Shown here piece after piece: positions 34,906-42,962 of a stretch of DNA of 64,000 nt. The number at the start of each line of letters is the position of its first letter. Position 1 is the first letter of the stretch. The notes beneath the pieces are model-generated. The model searched no databases and was not told the origin of the DNA. It saw only the letters and a list, made by a program, of their open reading frames with translations. The stretch covers positions 5,454,501 to 5,518,500 of the forward strand of contig NZ_CP073766.1 of assembly GCF_018255755.1 (NCBI RefSeq), written 5' to 3'. The translations under genes and the position numbers were made by a program. Source of the DNA: Chitinophaga sp. HK235. GTDB taxonomy: Bacteria > Bacteroidota > Bacteroidia > Chitinophagales > Chitinophagaceae.

Positions 34906-35313
34906 ATGGAGCATACGCATACTGCAGAAGGACATGAACATGCACACGATTCATCTACCAAAAAGATCTGGAGAACATTCTGGATCCTCCTGGGTGTAAC
35001 CATGGTAGAAGTTGGTCTGGCGTTTTTACACCTCGAAACAGGTGTTCCCAACAGGGTACTGCTGAACGCCGTGTTCATCGGTCTGACCGTAGTGAAGGCA
35101 TTTTATATCGTAGCCGAATTTATGCACCTCGGCAGCGAAATCAAAAACCTGATCTACACCATCCTGCTTCCGTTACTGTTCTTCGTTTGGTTCATCATCG
35201 CTTTCCTCTATGAGGGTAACTCCTGGAAAAACCTGAACAAGGACCTGAGACCAGGAACTCCTGTAGAAGCTGTTAAAGCTGCACCAGCTGAAGGTCACGG
35301 AGCACACCACTAA
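34906..35313 (+). CDS. Cytochrome c oxidase subunit IV (COX4 prokaryotic type)
   Basis: The 135-residue membrane protein has three helices (about 24-42, 48-68, 75-98) and the KNLIYTILLPLLFFVWFIIAFL stretch typical of prokaryotic subunit IV. The N-terminus is His-rich (HTHTAEGHEHAHD), like that of CoxA, and the C-terminus ends HGAHH. It is an accessory subunit that helps assembly of the CuB site region. The next gene lies in the same reading frame after its stop. Confidence 0.9.
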   Translation: MEHTHTAEGHEHAHDSSTKKIWRTFWILLGVTMVEVGLAFLHLETGVPNRVLLNAVFIGLTVVKAFYIVAEFMHLGSEIKNLIYTILLPLLFFVWFIIAFLYEGNSWKNLNKDLRPGTPVEAVKAAPAEGHGAHH

Positions 35314-35340
35314 TTTTTTGATCATTTAAATTTCAGCGTC

Positions 35341-36063
35341 ATTTCTCGCAGGGCTATATTAGGAGTTGCATTGGCTATATTGGTACCACTGACTGGTTAC
35401 CTGATTGTAGATCATTATGGGAAAAATGTAGTACCCATTCCAAAGTACTATATTCCCGAAGGTGTAGATACCATCGTTCATAACGGAAAAGTTACCTACG
35501 ATACTGTCTACCACAAGATCAAGGACTTTCAGATGACCAACCAGCTGGGACAGAAAGTGAGCCTGAAAGACATGGAAGGTAAAGTTATCCTGGTAGATTT
35601 CTTTTTCACTTCCTGCCCTTCTATCTGCCCTACGTTGACAAAGAACCTGAGAAAGATCCAGAGCGCTTACGGTAAAACAGATACCCTGCTCCAGATCCTC
35701 TCCTTTTCGGTAGATCCCGTTAGAGACTCAGTAGCCAGATTACGGAAATACGGATACGATTATCAGGTAAATCCGGACAACTGGTGGCTTCTGACCGGCG
35801 ATAAAAAAGAAATCTACGACCTCGCCAGACACCAATTCTTCGTTTCTGTGACAGAAGGTGACGGCGGACCAGACGATTTCGTTCATACCGAAAAACTGGT
35901 ACTGATCGATAAAAACAGACACATCAGAGGATATTACAACGGGCTCGATTCCAACGCCATCAAACAATGTGCTACCGACATCGCTACCCTGTACCTCGAA
36001 AAAGACAGGCATCGCCCGGGATTCTGGCAGTTCCTGAAAGGTTTGTTCAAGAATCTGAGCTGA
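35341..36063 (+). CDS. SCO1/SenC family copper chaperone with probable ATT start
   Basis: This thioredoxin-fold protein has the copper motif CPSICP and the distal His in DDFVHTEKL. No ATG, GTG or TTG occurs in frame between the previous stop (35311-35313) and TTG 35371. Starting at TTG would remove the positive n-region of the membrane anchor. ATT at 35341 gives the expected (M)SRRAILGVALAILVPLTGYLIVDH anchor, so an ATT start is proposed; the product would be 240 residues. It probably metallates CuA of the neighbouring CoxB. Confidence 0.85.
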   Translation: MSRRAILGVALAILVPLTGYLIVDHYGKNVVPIPKYYIPEGVDTIVHNGKVTYDTVYHKIKDFQMTNQLGQKVSLKDMEGKVILVDFFFTSCPSICPTLTKNLRKIQSAYGKTDTLLQILSFSVDPVRDSVARLRKYGYDYQVNPDNWWLLTGDKKEIYDLARHQFFVSVTEGDGGPDDFVHTEKLVLIDKNRHIRGYYNGLDSNAIKQCATDIATLYLEKDRHRPGFWQFLKGLFKNLS

Positions 36064-36149
36064 TCAACTAAAAAATAATTTTCACGGAAGGTGGATAAAG
36101 GAAAGGATTCAACTTTCTTTTTCCACCTTTCCCATATACGGAACATATT

Positions 36150-36722
36150 ATGGAACTAAAAAATAAAAATCTTAACACACCTATCGCCATCGTTTCTGTA
36201 GTTATCCCGGTACTGGTGGCCCTGTTGTTTTTCCTACCCAAACCCGACTTCCATCCCGGCTTCGATGTCAGGATTCTTCCGCTGTTCCATGCGATCCTCA
36301 ACTCTGCTACTGCTGTACTGCTGGTTGCCAGTCTGTACTTCATCAAAAACAAGCAGGTAAAGGCGCATAAGATCACCAACCTGATAGCGGTGGGCCTGTC
36401 TGTTGTCTTCCTGTTGTCTTACGTTACCTATCACGCTTTGGCACCGGAAACACGTTTTGGCGACTTAGACCACAACGGTATGCTGGACGCTGCTGAAAAA
36501 GCTGCACTGGGTGGTATCCGTTATGTATATTATTTCCTGTTGCTTACCCACATCGTGCTGGCCGGTATCATTGTGCCACTGGTCCTTTTCACGCTGCTGC
36601 GCGGCTTCCAGAATGATATTCCCCGCCACCGTAAAATAGCCCGTATCACCTGGCCTATCTGGTTCTATGTGGCTGTTACCGGAGTGATTGTGTATATTAT
36701 GATTTCCCCATATTACCATTGA
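36150..36722 (+). CDS. DUF420 membrane protein with inserted EF-hand loop
   Basis: The 190-residue protein has five predicted helices and belongs to the DUF420/YozB group found next to cytochrome oxidase genes; its role is probably in oxidase assembly. Between the third and fourth helix lies DLDHNGMLDAAE (residues 105-116), which fits the 12-residue EF-hand calcium loop at positions 1, 3, 5, 6, 8, 9 and 12. Conserved His residues flank it (YHALAPE, THIVLAG). It is the last gene of the respiratory cluster. Confidence 0.88.
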   Translation: MELKNKNLNTPIAIVSVVIPVLVALLFFLPKPDFHPGFDVRILPLFHAILNSATAVLLVASLYFIKNKQVKAHKITNLIAVGLSVVFLLSYVTYHALAPETRFGDLDHNGMLDAAEKAALGGIRYVYYFLLLTHIVLAGIIVPLVLFTLLRGFQNDIPRHRKIARITWPIWFYVAVTGVIVYIMISPYYH

Positions 36723-36757
36723 TATATTTTCGGGAGATATTTTTGGGGTAGATGACC

Positions 36758-36765
36758 TAATTTTG
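36758..36765 (+). promoter_or_regulatory. -7 box for the small CSLC membrane protein
   Basis: TAATTTTG matches TAnnTTTG, 20 bp upstream of the ATG. Confidence 0.45.
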
Positions 36766-36785
36766 CTGGATCAAAAAGAATTGAA

Positions 36786-37004
36786 ATGAATAAGCTGTGT
36801 TTGTTTTTGCTGACAATAATGCTGACGATGATGAGTGCTCCTTTGATGGCGCAGTGTTCTCTTTGTACAAAAACAGCACAGCAGCTGGGTGAAGGCCCTG
36901 CTAAAGGATTGAACAATGGTATCCTGATGCTGGCATTTACCCCGCTGGTAATCATCGGCCTGCTAGCTTTCCGGTGGTGGAAGAGCAACCGGGAAGCCTC
37001 CTGA
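36786..37004 (+). CDS. Small membrane protein with CSLC motif
   Basis: The 72-residue protein has a cleavable signal peptide (MNKLCLFLLTIMLTMMSAPLMAQ), a CSLC motif directly after it, a short linker (TKTAQQLGEGPAKGLNNG) and one transmembrane helix (about 46-64) with a basic tail. A CxxC at the mature N-terminus facing the periplasm suggests metal or thiol chemistry. Its place after SCO and DUF420 genes suggests a role around oxidase biogenesis, but no function is established. Confidence 0.75.
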   Translation: MNKLCLFLLTIMLTMMSAPLMAQCSLCTKTAQQLGEGPAKGLNNGILMLAFTPLVIIGLLAFRWWKSNREAS

Positions 37005-37032
37005 GCCCCTGCCCTTTTTTAACCCCTTTATT

Positions 37033-37509
37033 ATGATAACCTATAGAAAAGCGGATATCCCTGATATTCCACGGGTAGCTACGTTACGTCTGCAGTTTCT
37101 GAAAGAAGTGTATCCCCAGGCAGATGTTTCCCGCGATGGCTTGCTATATGAACAGATTGCCCGGTATCTCACAGAACACCTTCCCAAGGGAGACTTTGTA
37201 AACCTCTTCGCTGAACATCATGGAAATGTAGTCGCCAGTGCTGGTATTGTTTTTTATAACCAGCCTCCGCTCTACCACAATCTGGATGGCAAAGTGGCTT
37301 ATATACTGAATGTATATACGCTTCCGGCCTACCGCCGGCAGGGAATTGCACAGATACTGATGGAAAAACTGATTGGGGAAGCAAAGGAACGAAATACCGG
37401 TAAACTGAGTCTGCATGCCAGTTTGGAAGGGCGCCGGTTATATGAAAGACTGGGCTTTGCTGCCGGAGATAACGAGATGACATTACAACTCCCGCGTATA
37501 CAACCCTGA
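37033..37509 (+). CDS. GNAT family N-acetyltransferase
   Basis: The 158-residue protein has the acetyl-CoA-binding motif A in VYTLPAYRRQGIAQILMEKL (about 97-116), preceded by the beta-strand core and followed by RRLYERLGF, motif B of GNAT enzymes. The substrate cannot be predicted. It lies 28 bp after the CSLC gene and converges with the MarR-like gene. Confidence 0.9.
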   Translation: MITYRKADIPDIPRVATLRLQFLKEVYPQADVSRDGLLYEQIARYLTEHLPKGDFVNLFAEHHGNVVASAGIVFYNQPPLYHNLDGKVAYILNVYTLPAYRRQGIAQILMEKLIGEAKERNTGKLSLHASLEGRRLYERLGFAAGDNEMTLQLPRIQP

Positions 37510-37516
37510 CAGGCTC

Positions 37517-37595
37517 CGGAGGAGTGTTTTGCGGGAATAGAAAAAAAGGAAAGTTACCTTCCCTGAACATTCGACAAAACACTCACACCGGACAA
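37517..37595. terminator. Large hairpin between convergent GNAT and MarR-like genes
   Basis: GGAGGAGTGTTTTG near 37517-37530 pairs with CAAAACACTCACACC near 37575-37590, with an inner GGAAAG...CTTCC. It probably ends both transcripts. Confidence 0.6.
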
Positions 37596-37614
37596 TCTGT
37601 AAAAAAGATGTAGC

Positions 37615-38223
37615 CTAGTCTTCCCTTGTTTCAAACGAGGGGCAGTCTACCCGTAGGTTGGCCTGCTTCAGCGAGACCTTGAGCAGGTTGCAGTAATTGC
37701 CTTTCTTTTCGGTGTAATGCTGGCAATTAAAGCACATAGGTTGGTGAGTAATCACCTCCTCCTGGTTCAGCTGGTAAATCAGCTGCATCAGCTGATCCAG
37801 CAGCACGCCCTGTTCTTTCAGCGGGCTGGTGGCCACAGCGTCCTGTAGCGGAGCAGCAAAATGCTCTACTTTTTTAGCGATGGCACGACCTTCCTTCAGC
37901 AAATGCAGGGAATGGCTCCTGGTGTCCGTTTCGCTCGGTTTTCTCACCAGGTAATTTTTTTGTTCCAGCGATTTCACAGCGTCGCTGATGGTGGCTTTTG
38001 TCATGTTGAAATACAACGCTAACGAGGTCACTGTACGTTTTTCTTCCGGGTAGTGGAGTAAAAAAGTCAGCACCTGAATCTGTATGGGACTCAACCCATA
38101 TTGTGTGGCCTCCTGCCAAAGGAGTACCCTGAAAGCCTCTGATAAGCGCTCAAGAGCAACCACGATTTTGCTCGATGTGTTTTCTGCCTGCTGCGCGGGG
38201 CTGAATGTGGAAACTTTCCCCAT
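37615..38223 (-). CDS. MarR-family regulator with C-terminal Cys4 cluster
   Basis: The 202-residue protein has a MarR winged helix-turn-helix (about 25-125; recognition region FNMTKATISDAVKSLEQKNYLVRK). It also has a C-terminal extension with Cys164, Cys167, Cys178 and Cys194 (CFNC, YCNLL, DCPSF). Four cysteines in a CxxC-x10-C-x15-C array could bind an iron-sulfur cluster or zinc and make the regulator redox- or metal-responsive. This goes beyond the plain MarR fold. Targets are unknown; the globin and DUF2024 genes are next on the same strand upstream. Confidence 0.85.
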   Translation of the reverse strand: MGKVSTFSPAQQAENTSSKIVVALERLSEAFRVLLWQEATQYGLSPIQIQVLTFLLHYPEEKRTVTSLALYFNMTKATISDAVKSLEQKNYLVRKPSETDTRSHSLHLLKEGRAIAKKVEHFAAPLQDAVATSPLKEQGVLLDQLMQLIYQLNQEEVITHQPMCFNCQHYTEKKGNYCNLLKVSLKQANLRVDCPSFETRED

Positions 38224-38287
38224 ATTTACTACTGTCCTTAATTAGCGGGGCAAGGTACAATAATAAAGCCTGCTTGTAAATAGCATA

Positions 38288-38548
38288 TTAGTGACATCCT
38301 TGTGGTTCATGGATATAGTAACCTTGTTGGGCTATCTTCATCTCCCAGCGGGGAATGATCTGTGTTGTATAACAAAAACGGCAGTCTTTCCGTGTTACCG
38401 GCAGGTCTTCCTGCAGCCGGGCCTGCAAAAATTCGCTTCCGAAGGCTAATACAGCTGTGAAAGCTGTTTCCGGGGGTACAATAATATCAAAGTGAAGGAA
38501 ACCTCCTGCTTTCTTTTTCGCATATGCCTTATACACGGCTACTTCCAT
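38288..38548 (-). CDS. DUF2024 family protein
   Basis: ATG at 38548 gives 86 residues beginning MEVAVYKAYAKKK; a longer frame would overlap the upstream globin gene. ATG 38554 is also possible. The DUF2024 family is recognised from GGFLHFDIIVPP, the CRFC motif and QQGYYIHE near the end. The function is unknown. It starts about 29 bp after the globin stop, so the two are probably one transcript. Confidence 0.8.
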   Translation of the reverse strand: MEVAVYKAYAKKKAGGFLHFDIIVPPETAFTAVLAFGSEFLQARLQEDLPVTRKDCRFCYTTQIIPRWEMKIAQQGYYIHEPQGCH

Positions 38549-38577
38549 AAACATTTTTTGAGGGTGGAAAATGAATA

Positions 38578-39165
38578 TCAGAACGGGGCTGTTTGTCCTC
38601 CGGGGTAAACCCACAACAGAGCACTGAGGCTGACGGCCTTGAACCAGGCCTGATGCATCGCTTCTATTTCTTCCGGACTATATCCGGTATCATTAAGAAA
38701 ATGGCGGCCGGCTTCACTCACCGGGAAAACAAAAGTGGTCATATACCGCAGAAACACCGGTGACAGCGGATGCAAATCATCCAGTGGTACTTTCCTTAAT
38801 TGCAGCTGCCGTGCAATCTTCTCTTCAAATTCCCACCAGCGGCTACTTTCACTGCGCTTGCACAAGCCGGTGATCCATTCCCGGAAGTGCGGACGGATGG
38901 AATGCAGGTACGACAGGTCCGGCGCACCACTACTGGTGAAATAATGCGCCAGGTAATTGTTTTTCACAATACGCTCGTACCAGCGATTTAAAATTTCTTC
39001 TGCATGCGGTGCCAGGATCTCCCCCGCCAGGGTCAGGTATTGCTCATCTTCGTGTGTAAAAAGCATCATGCGTTTGATCTTTATCAACACCTGTGCATCA
39101 ATGGAAGTGGTTTGGGGTTCAGGAATCATAGATGACCGCTCTGCTGCGTTAATCATATCATACAT
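38578..39165 (-). CDS. Protoglobin-domain protein lacking the usual proximal His
   Basis: The 195-residue protein resembles bacterial protoglobins: EDEQYLTLAGEILAPHAEEILNRWYERIVKN (about 39-69), HFREWITGL and VFLRYMTTFVFPVSEAGRHFL. In relatives the helix F segment reads like EEIGLRHH; here it is EEKIARQLQL, so Leu or Gln replaces the heme-ligating His by my alignment from memory. His in DDLHPLSP may substitute, or the protein may not bind heme. It is preceded by a strong promoter and followed by DUF2024. Confidence 0.72.
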   Translation of the reverse strand: MYDMINAAERSSMIPEPQTTSIDAQVLIKIKRMMLFTHEDEQYLTLAGEILAPHAEEILNRWYERIVKNNYLAHYFTSSGAPDLSYLHSIRPHFREWITGLCKRSESSRWWEFEEKIARQLQLRKVPLDDLHPLSPVFLRYMTTFVFPVSEAGRHFLNDTGYSPEEIEAMHQAWFKAVSLSALLWVYPGGQTAPF

Positions 39166-39202
39166 ATGTTTTGAGCTGCTGCAATTAGAAAATGGTCACG
39201 TG

Positions 39203-39234
39203 CAAATATAGTGAGGATTCCTATTCATTTGCAA
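39203..39234 (-). promoter_or_regulatory. Promoter of the protoglobin gene
   Basis: On the minus strand a TTG (39234-39232), 21-bp spacer and TATATTTG (39210-39203) match both Bacteroidota promoter elements. Confidence 0.65.
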
Positions 39235-39310
39235 TTTATTGTAAAAGCAATACAACTTTTATTGAATGTTCCCTTTTTCTGAATTGACGAGATATGCTAC
39301 TTTGAATTAA

Positions 39311-39342
39311 TTTGAGATTTTCGGATGAACTGTATAGTTTTG
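39311..39342 (+). promoter_or_regulatory. Promoter of the chloride channel gene
   Basis: TTTG at 39311-39314, a 20-bp spacer and TAGTTTTG at 39335-39342 match the full consensus. Confidence 0.7.
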
Positions 39343-39375
39343 ATTTCCTGTTAACCAGGCCTTTTAATTACAATA

Positions 39376-40665
39376 ATGAAGAACATACAGACACTTTTAT
39401 ATAGAAACGGTCTTGGTATCCACTCTGTACTATCCGAAGACAAAGAAAATTTTAAAATCATTCTCCGCGAGGGGCATTTGCGACGTACGTTTTACCTGTC
39501 GGCGCTGGGTGCCGGGGCCGGTTTGCTCACGGTAGGCGCCGGAATGCTGCTCTCATGGCTGGTCCGGATGCTGACCGGCCTGGCTTTTTTCGGAAAGCTG
39601 AGTACGGATGCGGGTATGCTGGCCGATAGCGAAGCCGGCATTTGGCTGTTATTTATCCCGGTAGCCGGGGCATTTGTATCTCTGTTTCTTATCGGGGCCC
39701 GTTACCCTACCTGGAAACTGCCGGCCCTGGCCATCTGTATTGGCACAGGTGCACCTATTGGTACAGAAGGGCCCGTGATGGTGGCCGCCGGGGCTTTTGC
39801 ACTGCAGGACCGCCAACGGCTGCGTATTTCGGAAGCGGAAGCTCATCTGTTACTGGTGGCCGGTGCCGCTGCCGGCGTGGCCTGGTACTTCGGGGCACCG
39901 GTATCTGCACTGTTGCTGGCACTGGAATTATGGCTGGGCACCTGGTCCTTGACCTTGTTGTTGCCGGTGCTGTCTGGTGTGATAGTCGGTGGTGTAGCTC
40001 ATTATTGTCTGTCTGACATGAATCCTTTTTTTACGATGGGCAGCGGTCCTGCATTGAATGCCGGTGCTCTGCTGGTTTATACTGTTCTGGGGCTCATTGT
40101 CGGGTTGACAGCGGCCCTGCTGGTAAGAGCCTCCCGTGGTCTTACCCGGTTATTTAACCGGCTGAAATACCATAGTCCCTGGTGGCTGCTGCTGGCGGCC
40201 GTGCCAGTGGGCATTGCCGGCTACCTGGCCCCCGAAAGTCTGGGTAACGGTGAAGTATATGGTAACAACCTGCTGCAGGCGCATGTAACGTTGCAATTGG
40301 TGTTTGTAGTAGGGGTGGTGAAGCTGATCACCTGGCTGTTTTTTACTTCGGGTTACAATACAGGTACTACTATAACAACGCTACTGATGATCGGCGGGGC
40401 ACTGGGCCTGTTGCTGGCAGTAGTGGTGCAGCTCGTATGCCCTTCTATTGTGATTAATCCCGCGATGGCTGCGCTGATAGGAATGAGTGCTATGTTTGCC
40501 GGAGTTACCCGGGCCTGGTTGACAGCTATTATACTGGCACTGGAATTAACACATTGCCAGCCGGCTGTATTGCCAGTGGCCTGCGCGGCTATTGCTGCAT
40601 TTGTTATCTCTTTCCCGCTTATCAAAACAAAACGGGATACCGCAGAAAACAAGGTGCAGGGCTGA
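39376..40665 (+). CDS. ClC-family chloride channel/transporter
   Basis: The 429-residue polytopic protein has ClC core motifs in divergent form: GTGAPIGTEGPVMVAAGAF (about 122-140, corresponding to GKEGP), WYFGAPVSALLLALE (about 175-189) and SGYNTGTTITTLLMIGG, in place of GGxFxP. It has no CBS domains. ClC proteins move Cl- by channel or H+ antiport mechanisms. The first motif differs from GSGIP, so ion selectivity could differ. It is transcribed alone from a consensus promoter and converges with the SMR gene. Confidence 0.88.
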   Translation: MKNIQTLLYRNGLGIHSVLSEDKENFKIILREGHLRRTFYLSALGAGAGLLTVGAGMLLSWLVRMLTGLAFFGKLSTDAGMLADSEAGIWLLFIPVAGAFVSLFLIGARYPTWKLPALAICIGTGAPIGTEGPVMVAAGAFALQDRQRLRISEAEAHLLLVAGAAAGVAWYFGAPVSALLLALELWLGTWSLTLLLPVLSGVIVGGVAHYCLSDMNPFFTMGSGPALNAGALLVYTVLGLIVGLTAALLVRASRGLTRLFNRLKYHSPWWLLLAAVPVGIAGYLAPESLGNGEVYGNNLLQAHVTLQLVFVVGVVKLITWLFFTSGYNTGTTITTLLMIGGALGLLLAVVVQLVCPSIVINPAMAALIGMSAMFAGVTRAWLTAIILALELTHCQPAVLPVACAAIAAFVISFPLIKTKRDTAENKVQG

Positions 40666-40686
40666 TGTCCTGCACCGTGCAAAAAA

Positions 40687-41013
40687 CTATTCTCCGCCGG
40701 AAACGGCTTTCAGGCCGGCAATAGAGCCAATCAGCATAATCAGAAAGAAGATCCTCCACATGGCCACCGGTTCTTTAAAGAAGATCATACCTGCAATGGC
40801 TGTACCGGCAGCACCGATACCAGTCCATACGGCATAGGAGGTGCCGATGGGCAGCCCGCTGTTGATTGCCTTGTTCAGAAAAAAGAAACTAAGTGTAATA
40901 CAGATAAAAAAGCTGACAGAAGGCCACAGCTTTGAAAAGTTCTCAGAATACTTCAGCGAAATAGTAAAGCCCACTTCAAATAGTCCGCCAATAAGCAGGA
41001 ATAACCAAGCCAT
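40687..41013 (-). CDS. Small multidrug resistance (SugE/Gdx-like) exporter
   Basis: The 108-residue protein has four transmembrane helices and the essential Glu in GGLFEVGFTISLKYS (Glu13), WTGIGAAGTAIAG in helix 3 and an overall length typical of SMR proteins. Position-specific residues fit the SugE/Gdx branch better than EmrE. That branch exports guanidinium with protons as a dimer, but the assignment is not certain. A 5' leader of about 135 bases precedes it. Confidence 0.85.
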   Translation of the reverse strand: MAWLFLLIGGLFEVGFTISLKYSENFSKLWPSVSFFICITLSFFFLNKAINSGLPIGTSYAVWTGIGAAGTAIAGMIFFKEPVAMWRIFFLIMLIGSIAGLKAVSGGE

Positions 41014-41023
41014 AATAACCAGA

Positions 41024-41110
41024 TTTATTAGTGAAAAATAAGATTTGAATAAAATATAGGTCTGGGCATGAGAAGCCCGCAGCCTGTGGATCAGAGGCCG
41101 TAATTAAACA
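41024..41110 (-). other. Structured leader of the SMR gene
   Basis: From the predicted transcription start near 41148 the leader can form GCCT/AGGC (around 41081-41099) and GGGC-7-GCCC (around 41067-41081) hairpins. Conserved sequences of the known guanidine riboswitch classes were looked for by eye and not seen. Confidence 0.35.
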
Positions 41111-41154
41111 CTGCGTAAGCGATGGATATGCCAAATGAGGTGGTACGCATGCCG

Positions 41155-41162
41155 CAAAGATA
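41155..41162 (-). promoter_or_regulatory. -7 box for the SMR gene
   Basis: TATCTTTG on the minus strand matches TAnnTTTG and lies 8 bp after the meaB stop. Confidence 0.45.
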
Positions 41163-41169
41163 ATAAAAT

Positions 41170-42078
41170 TTAGCGACCAGCTTTATCAGCCACGTAACGG
41201 TAGAGGTTAAATGAGTGTTGCGAGATGTGTTCCTGTATTTCCGTCTGAAGATTTTTTTTGCTGATATCGTGCATACGCCGGTGTTGTATCAGCTGGTAAG
41301 CTTTTTCCGCGAGCAGCAGAGATCTGCGCTGATGCTGGTGCATAATGGCTTCCTTATGCCGGGCAATGGCGGTTACGATTTCGTGTATGCCTTTCTGTTG
41401 GGTGGCCACGGATTTGATAACGGGAATTTCCCACGATGCCTGTTGTTTGCTGTGGGCCAGCAGTCGCAGGTTTTTTACAAAGATGTCTGCATTATCACGG
41501 TCGGCCTTATTGACTACAAAAATATCGGCAATTTCCATCAGTCCGGCTTTCATGGTTTGTATTTCGTCGCCTGCTTCTGGCACCACCACTACGATGGTGG
41601 TATCTGCGATGCCGGCAATCTCTACTTCGCTTTGCCCTACTCCTACTGTTTCGATAAAGAGATAATCGAAGCCGGCAGCTTTGATAAGGTCACTCACCTC
41701 GATGATTTTCGGACTGAGACCACCCAGCGCGCCCCGGCTGGCCATAGACCGGATAAACACACCGGGATGCCCGAAATGTTGTCCCATACGGATACGATCG
41801 CCCAGCAAAGCGCCGAAATTAAACGGTGAAGAGGGATCTACAGCAATGATGGCTACTTTTTTATCTTCCGCCAGCAGGTGGGTGATCAGGGCATTAACCA
41901 GGGTGCTTTTGCCTGCTCCGGGAGGGCCGGTGATACCCACTACACGGGTAGGGCTATTGGCCGGGAGCTGTTCCAGCAAGGAGGTATAACCAGCTGCTTC
42001 ATTTTCAACCAGAGAAATACACCGGGCCAGCGCTTTTATTTCTCCCCGCAGAAGCCCCTCCAAATATTGCTGGTACAT
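41170..42078 (-). CDS. meaB: MeaB/ArgK family GTPase
   Basis: The 302-residue P-loop GTPase has GPPGAGKST at 51-59, AVDPSSPFNFGALLGDRIRM (about 80-99), IETVGVGQSE as Walker B and NKAD as the specificity motif near 190. MeaB protects and reloads the B12 cofactor of methylmalonyl-CoA mutase. The mutase genes are not in the window. It lies 10 bp downstream of an unrelated glycosyltransferase gene and is probably co-transcribed with it. Confidence 0.94.
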   Translation of the reverse strand: MYQQYLEGLLRGEIKALARCISLVENEAAGYTSLLEQLPANSPTRVVGITGPPGAGKSTLVNALITHLLAEDKKVAIIAVDPSSPFNFGALLGDRIRMGQHFGHPGVFIRSMASRGALGGLSPKIIEVSDLIKAAGFDYLFIETVGVGQSEVEIAGIADTTIVVVVPEAGDEIQTMKAGLMEIADIFVVNKADRDNADIFVKNLRLLAHSKQQASWEIPVIKSVATQQKGIHEIVTAIARHKEAIMHQHQRRSLLLAEKAYQLIQHRRMHDISKKNLQTEIQEHISQHSFNLYRYVADKAGR

Positions 42079-42088
42079 GTACGAAATA

Positions 42089-42907
42089 TTAGTTGATCAG
42101 GTATTCCAGTATGCCCTTGTCAGCTTTGATTTTTTTACTGCTCACAGCGGCTTTTACAAGAATACTGTTTTCCTGGTGCTTGCCACGGGAGTTTTCACGA
42201 TGGTACAGGTGGAACGCCACTCCTCCCATTTTAATGAATTTTTTCTGAACGCCGGCGTTCAGCAGTCTTACAGCGATATCATTGTCTTCCATTCCCCAGC
42301 CGGTAAAATTTTCATCATAACCATTGACGGTAAGGAGGTCTTTTTTCCAGAAAGACATATTACAGCCCTTTACATAGTATTTATGACGGCCACCTATCTT
42401 GTATCGTTTGGAAAGGAAACGGCTTAGTGACGGAAAACGTAACGCATTGAGAATGTGGCTGAAAGGTGTAGACCGGAAATCCACATTAATATCGTCTGCC
42501 TGTAAAAGTTTATTGGAGATATGGGAAGATAACAGGGCCCGGCTGCCAGTGATGAAATAGCCCGGTTCCGACAGGCGCATATGGTCTTCTACAAAGTGTT
42601 TATCCAGGATCAGGTCTCCGTCTATCTGGATAATATAGTCGGAAGTCGACTGAGCGATCCCTTTGTTTCTGATTTGTGCCAGCCTGAAACCTTTATCCTC
42701 CTGCCATACATGGACAAGCGGTACAGGGAAATCTTTCCGGATACTGTTGATCAGTTCCCGGGTGTCTTCCCTGGAGCCGTCGTCGGCGATTACGACTTCT
42801 GTCGGTAAGATAGTTTGTGATTTAATACTATTCAGGCATAAGGCTAGAGCTGCAGGCCAGTTATATGTAGAAATCAACAACGATATCGTGGATGTGGTTG
42901 CTAGCAT
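42089..42907 (-). CDS. Glycosyltransferase family 2
   Basis: The 272-residue GT-A enzyme has an N-terminal nucleotide-sugar domain with LLISTYNWPAALALCLNSI and ADDGSRE, a DGD metal motif near 96 (IQIDGDLIL), and a C-terminal GYDENFTGWGMEDNDIAVRL, the galactosyltransferase-type acceptor-side motif. It is soluble, with no transmembrane segment. It likely adds a sugar to a surface polysaccharide or glycoprotein. No other polysaccharide genes are adjacent. Confidence 0.9.
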   Translation of the reverse strand: MLATTSTISLLISTYNWPAALALCLNSIKSQTILPTEVVIADDGSREDTRELINSIRKDFPVPLVHVWQEDKGFRLAQIRNKGIAQSTSDYIIQIDGDLILDKHFVEDHMRLSEPGYFITGSRALLSSHISNKLLQADDINVDFRSTPFSHILNALRFPSLSRFLSKRYKIGGRHKYYVKGCNMSFWKKDLLTVNGYDENFTGWGMEDNDIAVRLLNAGVQKKFIKMGGVAFHLYHRENSRGKHQENSILVKAAVSSKKIKADKGILEYLIN

Positions 42908-42962
42908 GTTTGCGAATGAGTAATAATGTTAGTTATAAAGGTATTCCTTTTATTTAATATAT

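Noticed and set aside
41014..41150. Guanidine-I, -II or -III riboswitch before the SMR gene
   Set aside because: The conserved core sequences I know of these classes are not present by eye.
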